Origin: Actinotalea sp.
GTDB lineage: Bacteria; Actinomycetota; Actinomycetes; Actinomycetales; Cellulomonadaceae
Assembly (NCBI GenBank): GCA_014360395.1
Contig: JACIXM010000218.1
Location: 1-7,199 of the forward strand
Reading direction: 5' to 3'
Length of the DNA stretch: 7,199 nucleotides
Shown here: one piece after another, positions 1 through 5,164 of the stretch
Layout of the letters: every line of letters begins with the position of its first letter
Position numbering within the stretch: the first letter of the stretch is position 1
Notes under the pieces: model-generated
Seen by the model: the letters and a program-made list of their open reading frames with translations, nothing else
Database searches by the model: none
What the model was told of the DNA's origin: nothing
Position numbers and translations under genes: made by a program

Positions 1-29
1 ACCAGGGGGGACGGTCCGGCGGCGTCGGG

Positions 30-50
30 GTCGGTCGGGGGGCGACCGAC
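30..50 (-). terminator. Hairpin downstream of the yceI-family gene (distal)
   Basis: A perfect 8-bp stem (30-37 GTCGGTCG with 43-50 CGACCGAC) closes a 5-base G loop. It lies about 40 bases beyond the stop codon of the leftward YceI-family gene. No U-tract follows on the minus strand, as is common for GC-rich actinobacterial terminators, so the terminator role is inferred from position and symmetry. Confidence 0.4.
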
Positions 51-53
51 GGG

Positions 54-78
54 CCGCGGCGCGAGGACGGCGCCGCGG
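54..78 (-). terminator. Hairpin downstream of the yceI-family gene (proximal)
   Basis: A perfect 9-bp stem (54-62 CCGCGGCGC with 70-78 GCGCCGCGG) closes a 7-base loop. It starts 13 bases beyond the leftward gene's stop codon and sits in tandem with the hairpin at 30-50. The pair is a likely transcription end for the YceI-family gene. There is no T-run, and inverted repeats arise easily at this G+C content, so confidence is moderate. Confidence 0.45.
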
Positions 79-90
79 GGCCCGGGGTGC

Positions 91-654
91 TCAGCCCTGG
101 CGGATCGCGGAGATCTCGAGGGCGATCTTGACCTTGTCGCCGACCAGGACGCCGCCGGTCTCCAGGGCCGCGTTCCAGGTCAGGCCGAACTCCTTGCGGG
201 AGATCTCGGTCGAGGCGGAGAAGCCGGCGCGGGCGTTGCCGAACGGGTCGGTCGCGGTGCCGTTGAACTCGGTGGTGAGCTCGACCGTCCGGGTCACGCC
301 GTGGAGGGTGAGGTCGCCGGTCACGACGTAGTCGTCGCCGTCGGCGCGGACGCCGGTGGAGACGAAGGTCCAGGTCGGGAAGGCCTCGACCTCGAAGAAG
401 TCGGCGCTCTTGAGGTGGCCGTCGCGGCCCGCGTCGCGGGTGTCGATCGTGGCCGGGTCGAGGGTGGCGCGCACCTCGGAGACGGCGAGGTCCTCGCCGA
501 CGGTGATGACGCCCTCGGTGATGGCGACGGTCCCGCGGACCTTCGCGATGCCCGCGTGGCGGACGGTGAAGGCCGCCTCGGAGTGGGACGCGTCGACGAC
601 CCAGGTGCCCGTGGTCAGGCCGGCGGGCAGCGTGGTGGCGGTGGTCTCGCTCAT
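91..654 (-). CDS. YceI-family lipocalin-like protein (187 aa)
   Basis: This is a YceI-domain protein. The family folds into a lipocalin-like beta barrel that binds long isoprenoid or other amphiphilic ligands; the physiological role of cytoplasmic members is not settled. Family hallmarks run in order: W18-V-V-D21 then H24-S25, VRHAGIAKVRG (31-41), RD and GRDGHLKS (73-83) followed by DFF (85-87), the GDLTLHGVTR strand-turn (113-122), ISRKEFGLTWN (151-161) and VGDKVKI (171-177). The length covers the whole domain. There is no signal peptide, so the protein should be cytoplasmic, unlike E. coli YceI. An upstream in-frame GTG at 693 would add 13 residues (Arg/Pro-rich, no family resemblance). The ATG at 654 is preferred because a GAGAGGA ribosome site (664-670) lies about 9 bases ahead of it. 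It is divergent from a MarR-type gene across a shared control region, suggesting it is that regulator's target. Confidence 0.93.
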   Translation of the reverse strand: MSETTATTLPAGLTTGTWVVDASHSEAAFTVRHAGIAKVRGTVAITEGVITVGEDLAVSEVRATLDPATIDTRDAGRDGHLKSADFFEVEAFPTWTFVSTGVRADGDDYVVTGDLTLHGVTRTVELTTEFNGTATDPFGNARAGFSASTEISRKEFGLTWNAALETGGVLVGDKVKIALEISAIRQG

Positions 655-708
655 GGTGTGTGGTCCTCTCGGGTGGTCCGGGCGGAGCACCACCGGCGGC
701 GGGCTCCA

Positions 709-744
709 AGTTGAAAGTGCAACTAACTAGTTGAGAGTTCTACT
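709..744. promoter_or_regulatory. Two near-palindromic boxes, candidate MarR operators
   Basis: Box 1 (709-724, AGTTGAAAGTGCAACT) has perfect 5-base inverted arms AGTTG/CAACT around 6 bases. Box 2 (729-744, AGTTGAGAGTTCTACT) matches box 1 at 13 of 16 positions and keeps 4 of 5 arm bases. The starts are exactly 20 bp apart, about two helical turns, so two dimers could bind the same DNA face. An 8-bp palindrome AACTAGTT (725-732) straddles the junction. This is the only AT-rich island in the region. Palindromes of 16-20 bp between a marR gene and a divergent gene are the usual MarR operator arrangement; binding here is inferred. Confidence 0.65.
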
Positions 745-749
745 ACACT
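744..749 (+). promoter_or_regulatory. Candidate -10 element of the marR-family gene
   Basis: TACACT fits the actinobacterial TAnnnT -10 pattern and would place the transcript start near 756, about 48 bases before the ATG. It abuts operator box 2, so a dimer bound there would block polymerase, consistent with autorepression. No good -35 hexamer is visible at the right distance, which keeps confidence low. Confidence 0.4.
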
Positions 750-766
750 GTGGGCAACGGTGCAAG

Positions 767-787
767 CCCCCGGTACCGTTCCGGGGG
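767..787 (+). promoter_or_regulatory. Leader hairpin just ahead of the marR ribosome site
   Basis: A perfect 7-bp stem (767-773 CCCCCGG with 781-787 CCGGGGG) closes a 7-base loop. It ends 4 bases before the GGAGG ribosome site at 792-796 of the MarR-family gene. It could stabilise the 5' end of the message or modulate ribosome access; it does not itself sequester the ribosome site. Function is inferred. Confidence 0.4.
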
Positions 788-803
788 AGAGGGAGGTGAC
801 GGC

Positions 804-1259
804 ATGGCGACGCGCTGGCTCACGCAGGAGCAGCAGCGCTGGTGGCGCGCCTACCTGCTGGGCACGGCCGCCCTCCAGGAGGCGCTGAACCGGCAGCTGG
901 AGACCGACGCCGAGATCTCGCTGAGCGAGTACGAGATCCTCGTCCGGCTCTCCGAGGCGCCGCAGCGCACCGTCCGGATGTCCGAGCTCGCCGCGTCGGT
1001 CATGCACTCGCGCAGCCGGCTGACGCACACCGTCTCGCGGATGGAGCGGCGCGGCCTCGTCGAGCGCCAGGCCTGCGAGGACGACGGCCGCGGCATCAAC
1101 TGCGTCCTGACCCCCATCGGGTTCGACCTGCTGGACCGCACCGCGCCCGGCCACGTCGAGGCGGTCCGCACCCACCTCGTCGACCTGCTCACCGACGAGG
1201 AGTTCCGGGTCCTCGGCCACGTGATGGAGAAGATCGCGGCGGGCCCGCAGGCGGACTGA
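804..1259 (+). CDS. MarR-family winged-helix transcriptional regulator (151 aa)
   Basis: This is a dimeric winged-helix DNA-binding protein, most likely a ligand- or redox-responsive repressor of itself and the divergent YceI-family gene. An N-terminal dimerisation helix (about 7-33) precedes the wHTH core: LSEYEILVRLSEAP (40-53), MSELAASV (59-66), recognition helix around 67-84 (MHSRSRLTHTVSRMERRG), the beta wing (about 87-103, with DDGRG at 93-97) and LTPIG (102-106). The C-terminal helices (110-146) finish the dimer interface. Size is normal for the family. ATG 804 is chosen because GGAGG (792-796) is spaced 7 bases from it. A GTG at 750 would add 18 residues but starts right at the predicted -10 and has no family resemblance. 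C91 and C100 flank the wing, a possible thiol switch. The inducer cannot be read from sequence. Confidence 0.93.
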   Translation: MATRWLTQEQQRWWRAYLLGTAALQEALNRQLETDAEISLSEYEILVRLSEAPQRTVRMSELAASVMHSRSRLTHTVSRMERRGLVERQACEDDGRGINCVLTPIGFDLLDRTAPGHVEAVRTHLVDLLTDEEFRVLGHVMEKIAAGPQAD

Positions 1260-1300
1260 GACCTCCCTCACACCCGTCCGTCCGCACCCGGCGGATGAGC

Positions 1301-1306
1301 GAGACT
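1301..1306 (+). promoter_or_regulatory. Candidate -10 for a leaderless operon start
   Basis: GAGACT keeps the two most conserved -10 positions (A2 and T6) and lies exactly 6 bases before ATG 1313. That is the usual geometry of leaderless actinobacterial messages that start at the A of ATG. No Shine-Dalgarno precedes either candidate ATG (1295 or 1313), which supports leaderless initiation at 1313 for the whole cytochrome c maturation operon. No clear -35 is visible. Confidence 0.4.
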
Positions 1307-1312
1307 GGGATC

Positions 1313-1975
1313 ATGCCCACGACCACCGTCCACCTCCTGCGCCACGGCGAGGTGCACAACCCCGACGGCGTGCTCTACGGCCGGCTCGACGGCTACCGCC
1401 TCTCCGAGCGCGGGCAGGCGATGGCCCGCCGCGTCGCCGAGCACCTGACCGGCAGCGGTCCCCACGGCGCCCCGCGCCGCGACGTCGTCCACGTCGTCGC
1501 CTCCCCCCTGCAGCGCGCGCAGGAGACCGCCGCCCCGATCGCCGCCGCCTTCGAGCTCGAGGTCGCCACCGACGAGCGCCTCCTGGAGGCGGAGAACCAC
1601 TTCGAGGGGCTGACCTTCGGCGTCGGTGACGGCTCGCTGCGCCGCCCGACCCACTGGCGCTGGCTGTGGAACCCGTTCCGCCCCTCCTGGGGCGAGCCCT
1701 ACCGGCAGCAGGTCGCGCGCATGCTCGACGGGATCGCCGCCGCGCGCGACGCCGCCCGCGGGCACGAGGCCGTCGTCGTCAGCCACCAGCTGCCCATCTG
1801 GGTGACCCGCCAGGCCCTGGAGGGCAAGCGGCTGTGGCACGACCCCCGCAAGCGCGAGTGCACGGTCGCCTCGCTCACGTCCCTGCACTGGGAGGACGAC
1901 CGGTTCGCGGGCGTGACGTACTCCGAGCCGTGCGCCGACCTCCTGCCCGACGCGCCCACGGTGCCCGGCGCATGA
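1313..1975 (+). CDS. Histidine phosphatase family protein heading the ccs operon (220 aa)
   Basis: This is a member of the phosphoglycerate mutase-like histidine phosphatase superfamily, which forms a phosphohistidine intermediate. The catalytic LLRHGE motif sits at 8-13 (phosphorylated H11, with R10), the phosphate-binding SPLQRAQET has R68, an acidic stretch LLEAENHFEG (90-99) holds the candidate proton donor E92 or E94, and VVSHQLP carries the second histidine H158. The core is therefore complete and probably active. The substrate is unknown. There is no signal peptide or membrane segment, so it is cytoplasmic. A start at ATG 1295 would add 6 residues; 1313 is preferred because the RHG motif then lies at the usual distance from the N-terminus and a leaderless -10 fits. 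Its stop overlaps the thioredoxin start (ATGA). M. tuberculosis Rv0525 is, from memory, the equivalent gene in the same position. Confidence 0.9.
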   Translation: MPTTTVHLLRHGEVHNPDGVLYGRLDGYRLSERGQAMARRVAEHLTGSGPHGAPRRDVVHVVASPLQRAQETAAPIAAAFELEVATDERLLEAENHFEGLTFGVGDGSLRRPTHWRWLWNPFRPSWGEPYRQQVARMLDGIAAARDAARGHEAVVVSHQLPIWVTRQALEGKRLWHDPRKRECTVASLTSLHWEDDRFAGVTYSEPCADLLPDAPTVPGA

Positions 1976-2583
1976 GCGTGCGGCCGTCCCCCGCGCCCCG
2001 CCGCCTGGCCCGGCTCGCCGGCCTCGTCGGGCTCGCCGCCGTGGCGCTGACCGGCTGCGCGCCCGCCGTCACCGGCGGCTGGACCGAGAGCGGCACGCAG
2101 GCCGGCTACGTCACCGGCGACGGCTCGGTGACGACCTGGCCGGTCGGCGACCGCACCGGCCCCCTCGAGCTGACGGGGAGCACCTACGACGGCGAGGAGG
2201 TCGACCTCGCGCAGTGGCGCGGCGACGTCGTCGTCCTCAACACCTGGTACGCGGCGTGCCCGCCCTGCCGCGCCGAGGCGCCGGACCTCGCCGCCATCGC
2301 GCGGGACTACGCCGACGACGGCGTCCACCTCCTCGGGATCAACTCCCGCGACGACGCCGGCAACGCCCTGGCCTTCGAGCGCACCTTCGACATGCCCTAC
2401 CCGTCGGTCCACGACGCCACCGGGACGGCGCTCGCGGCGCTGCAGGGCGTCGTCCCCGTGCAGGCGGTGCCGACGACGGTCGTGATCGACCGCGAGGGCC
2501 ACGTCGCCGCGCGCATCCTGGGCCTGGCCGACCCGAGCACGCTGCGCACGCTCATCGACGACGCGCTCGCCGAGGGCGCATGA
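1972..2583 (+). CDS. resA: TlpA/ResA-like thiol-disulfide oxidoreductase lipoprotein (203 aa)
   Basis: This extracytoplasmic thioredoxin-fold protein probably reduces the CxxCH cysteines of apocytochrome c before haem attachment, taking electrons from CcdA. An Arg-rich n-region and hydrophobic stretch (about 12-28) end in the lipobox LTGC with C29, so the mature protein should be a membrane-anchored lipoprotein. The AhpC/TSA-Redoxin-like domain spans about 60-200: the active site is C96-P-P-C99 in NTWYAACPPC, and the cis-proline P167 lies in AVPTT followed by VVIDREG. The residue before the first cysteine is Ala, where ResA and TlpA usually have Trp. The start is fixed by the ATGA overlap with the phosphatase stop; no strong ribosome site is seen, so translational coupling is likely. 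It corresponds to Rv0526 in the M. tuberculosis cluster. The choice between the names resA, tlpA and ccsX is convention. Confidence 0.92.
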   Translation: MSVRPSPAPRRLARLAGLVGLAAVALTGCAPAVTGGWTESGTQAGYVTGDGSVTTWPVGDRTGPLELTGSTYDGEEVDLAQWRGDVVVLNTWYAACPPCRAEAPDLAAIARDYADDGVHLLGINSRDDAGNALAFERTFDMPYPSVHDATGTALAALQGVVPVQAVPTTVVIDREGHVAARILGLADPSTLRTLIDDALAEGA

Positions 2584-3389
2584 CGACGGCCGGCGTCGTC
2601 GCCGCGAGCGTCGGTGACGTCTTCCAGACCACCGTGCTCAGCGGGTCGATGCTGCTCGCGGTGCCGTTCGCGGTCATCGCCGGGCTCGTCTCCTTCGCGT
2701 CCCCGTGCGTCCTGCCGCTCGTGCCCGGGTACCTCGGCTACGTCTCGGGGATGGCGGGCGCCCAGACGGGCCGCGGCGGCGGGGCGGGGACCGCGACGCT
2801 CACCCGTGTCCGGCGCGGACGCGTCGTGGCCGGCGTCGGGCTGTTCGTCGCCGGGTTCACGGCGGTCTTCGTGCTGTTCGGCGTGCTCGCAGGCTCCCTC
2901 GGCGCGCTGGTGAACCAGTGGAGCGACCCGATCACGCGCGTGCTGGGCGTCGTCGTCGTCCTCATGGGGCTGGTCTTCCTCGGCTGGGTGCCCTTCGCGC
3001 AGCGGGAGCGGCGACTGCACCTGGCGCCGTCGGCCGGGCTGTGGGGCGCCCCGCTGCTCGGCGTCGTGTTCGGGCTGGGCTGGGCCCCGTGCATCGGCCC
3101 GACCCTCGTCGCCGTCTACACCCTCGCGCTCGACGAGGCCTCGGCCGGGCGTGGCGCGATCCTGTCCGTCGCCTACTGCCTCGGCCTCGGCCTGCCCTTC
3201 GGACTCATCGCGCTCGCGATGGACCGGTCCACGAAGGTCCTGCGGGTGCTGCGCGAACGGCGCCGGCTCATCCAGCAGATCGGCGGCGCGGTGCTCGTGC
3301 TCGTGGGGCTGGCCCTGGTCAGCGGCCTGTGGACGGCGTGGACGAACTCCCTGCAGGGCCTCATCGGCGGCTTCGAGACGGTGGTGTGA
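2580..3389 (+). CDS. ccdA: Cytochrome c biogenesis protein CcdA (269 aa)
   Basis: This is a polytopic membrane thiol transporter of the CcdA/DsbD-beta family. It passes reducing equivalents from cytoplasmic thioredoxin to the extracytoplasmic thioredoxin encoded just upstream. Six hydrophobic segments lie at about 24-43, 82-108, 118-138, 153-178, 191-213 and 232-251. The two redox cysteines sit in the expected helices 1 and 4: C43 in SFASPCVLPLVPGYL (38-52) and C171 in GLGWAPCIGPTL (165-176). The loop between helices 1 and 2 (59-81) is Gly- and Arg-rich. The length is slightly above the 230-250 aa usual for CcdA because of the N-terminal tail and this loop. The start overlaps the previous stop as ATGA, with a weak GAGGG (2572-2576) close by. 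The stop overlaps the resB start as TGATG. Confidence 0.95.
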   Translation: MTTAGVVAASVGDVFQTTVLSGSMLLAVPFAVIAGLVSFASPCVLPLVPGYLGYVSGMAGAQTGRGGGAGTATLTRVRRGRVVAGVGLFVAGFTAVFVLFGVLAGSLGALVNQWSDPITRVLGVVVVLMGLVFLGWVPFAQRERRLHLAPSAGLWGAPLLGVVFGLGWAPCIGPTLVAVYTLALDEASAGRGAILSVAYCLGLGLPFGLIALAMDRSTKVLRVLRERRRLIQQIGGAVLVLVGLALVSGLWTAWTNSLQGLIGGFETVV

Positions 3390-5164
3390 TGACCGGACCC
3401 GACCCCGCGAGCCCCGCCGGCCCGGGCGCCGGCGCGCGCGACGCCGCGCCCGCGACCGCCCGCGACGACGCCGAGCGGCTCGACCACCGCCCCGAGGACC
3501 ACCTCAGCACCCCCGAGCCGGAGCTGCCGTCGGCCGCCACCCTGCCCACCCTGGGCCTGGTCGGCACGCTGCGCTGGACCTGGCGGCAGCTGACGAGCAT
3601 GCGGGTCGCGCTCATGCTGCTCATGCTGCTGGCGATCGTGTCCGTGCCGGGCTCGGTGCTGCCGCAGAAGCCCGTGGACCGCCCCGCCGTCGCGCGGTAC
3701 ATCGCCGACAACCCCACGCTCGGGCCGTGGCTGGACCGCCTGGGCTTCTTCGACGTGTACGCGTCGGTGTGGTTCTCGGCCGTGTACCTGCTGCTGTTCG
3801 TCTCGCTCGTCGGCTGCATCCTGCCGCGCACGCGGGTGCACCTGCGCGCACTGCGCGCCCGCCCGCCGCGCACCCCGCGGCGCTTCGACCGGTTCTCCGT
3901 GCGCGACGAGATCGTCGTCGACGCCGCCGCCGAGGACGTCGTCGCGGCGGCGCGGGACGCCCTGCGCGGGCCGGTCCGGTTCCTCCCGCGCTTCCGGGTC
4001 GACGACGACGCCGAGCCCGGCGGCACCCGCACCGTCTCCGCCGAGCGCGGGTACGTGCGCGAGACCGGCAACCTGCTGTTCCACCTGGCGCTCGTCGGCA
4101 TCCTCGTGTCGGTCGCGACCGGGCAGCTGCTGCACTACCGCGGCCAGGCGCTCGTCATCGAGGGGCGCGGGTTCGCCAACTCCGTCACCGACTACGACAC
4201 GTTCGAGGCCGGCACCGCGTTCGACCCGCGCTCGCTCGTGCCGTTCACCATGACCCTGGACCGGTTCACCGCGCAGTTCGCCCGGGACGGGCGCGCCGAG
4301 GACTTCCTCGCCGAGGTCACGATCACCGAGCCGGGCGGCGAGCCGGAGCAGGCCGACATCCGCGTCAACTCCCCCCTCAGCGTGGGGGAGGCGAAGGTCT
4401 ACCTGCAGGGCAACGGGTACGCCCCGCAGCTGACGGTCCTGGACGCCGCCGGTGAGGTGGCGTTCAGCGGCGCCGTGCCGTTCCTGCCCGAGGACGGGGT
4501 CTACACCTCCCGCGGCGTGGTCAAGGTGCCCGACGTCTCCACCGGCGAGCAGATCGGCCTCGTGGGCTACCTCCTGCCGACGGCCGAGGTCACCGAGAAC
4601 GGCGTCCGGTCCCTCTTCCCCCAGCCGTTCGACCCGCTGCTGGTCCTCACGGTGTGGACCGGGGACCTGGGGCTGGACTCCGGCATCCCGCAGAACGTCT
4701 ACGAGCTGGACGACGCGGAGATGACCAACCTCCTGGCCGACGACGACCTGCCCGTGACCCTGTTCGTGCGTCCGGGGCAGACGGTCGACCTGCCCGAGGG
4801 CCTCGGCTCGCTCACGTGGGAGGCCCTGCCGCGCTTCGTCGCGCTCGACCTGCGGCACGACCCGGCCCTCGGCTGGATCCTCGCCTCGTCCCTGCTCGCG
4901 CTCGCGGGCCTGTCGGTGTCGCTGTTCGCCCCCCGGCGACGCCTGTGGCTCAGGATCACGCCGGGCGAGGGACGTACAGTGGTGCGCGCTGCAGCGCTCG
5001 CGCGCAGCGACGACGTCGGGCTCCAGGGCGAGCTCGACCGTCTCCTGGGGGCGGTGGGGGAGCGCTGCGGGGTCGTGGGCCGCGAGGCCGACGGCGGCGC
5101 GGGACACGACGCGGACGACGGCGCCCCGGCGCGGGCCGGGGCCGGCGGAAGGCATGACCTGTGA
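3389..5164 (+). CDS. resB: ResB / Ccs1 cytochrome c haem-lyase subunit (591 aa)
   Basis: This is the ResB (Ccs1, CcsB-of-System-II) component that forms the cytochrome c synthetase complex with the next gene product. It shows the family topology: a Pro/Ala/Asp-rich cytoplasmic N-tail (1-60), TM1 around 71-91 followed by SVLPQKPVD, TM2 around 127-146, a cytoplasmic segment, TM3 around 227-247 (with H232 in GNLLFHLAL), a large extracytoplasmic beta-rich domain (about 248-494) and TM4 around 495-516, preceded by H490 in LRHDPALGW. A hydrophilic C-tail of about 75 residues follows. The extracytoplasmic domain has the usual VNSPLSVGEAKVYLQGNGYAP stretch (about residues 327-347). H232 and H490 are candidate haem-handling residues, not proven here. 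It starts at the 1-base TGATG overlap with ccdA and ends in a GTGA overlap with ccsB. It corresponds to Rv0528. Confidence 0.95.
   Translation: MTGPDPASPAGPGAGARDAAPATARDDAERLDHRPEDHLSTPEPELPSAATLPTLGLVGTLRWTWRQLTSMRVALMLLMLLAIVSVPGSVLPQKPVDRPAVARYIADNPTLGPWLDRLGFFDVYASVWFSAVYLLLFVSLVGCILPRTRVHLRALRARPPRTPRRFDRFSVRDEIVVDAAAEDVVAAARDALRGPVRFLPRFRVDDDAEPGGTRTVSAERGYVRETGNLLFHLALVGILVSVATGQLLHYRGQALVIEGRGFANSVTDYDTFEAGTAFDPRSLVPFTMTLDRFTAQFARDGRAEDFLAEVTITEPGGEPEQADIRVNSPLSVGEAKVYLQGNGYAPQLTVLDAAGEVAFSGAVPFLPEDGVYTSRGVVKVPDVSTGEQIGLVGYLLPTAEVTENGVRSLFPQPFDPLLVLTVWTGDLGLDSGIPQNVYELDDAEMTNLLADDDLPVTLFVRPGQTVDLPEGLGSLTWEALPRFVALDLRHDPALGWILASSLLALAGLSVSLFAPRRRLWLRITPGEGRTVVRAAALARSDDVGLQGELDRLLGAVGERCGVVGREADGGAGHDADDGAPARAGAGGRHDL

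Noticed and set aside
301..730. Plus-strand open frames opposite the yceI-family gene
   Set aside because: They are antisense to a clear YceI domain and have shadow-type composition.
750..803. Alternative GTG start for the MarR gene
   Set aside because: It begins at the end of the predicted -10, has no ribosome site and adds residues with no family resemblance; ATG 804 has a well-spaced GGAGG.
842..1312. In-frame upstream extension of the histidine phosphatase through the marR gene
   Set aside because: The extension is Arg/Pro/Ala shadow sequence overlapping the real MarR reading frame; the family domain begins at the RHG motif just after ATG 1313.
4369..4390. CTCCCCC/GGGGGAG hairpin inside resB
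   Set aside because: It lies in the middle of a conserved coding stretch; a 7-bp stem of C/G runs is expected by chance at this composition and termination there would cut the operon.
3173..5155. Long minus-strand open frame of 660 codons opposite resB
   Set aside because: It lies antisense to the well-supported ccdA/resB genes. Its translation is Arg/Gly/Asp/Glu-rich with no domain, as expected of an antisense shadow in very GC-rich DNA.
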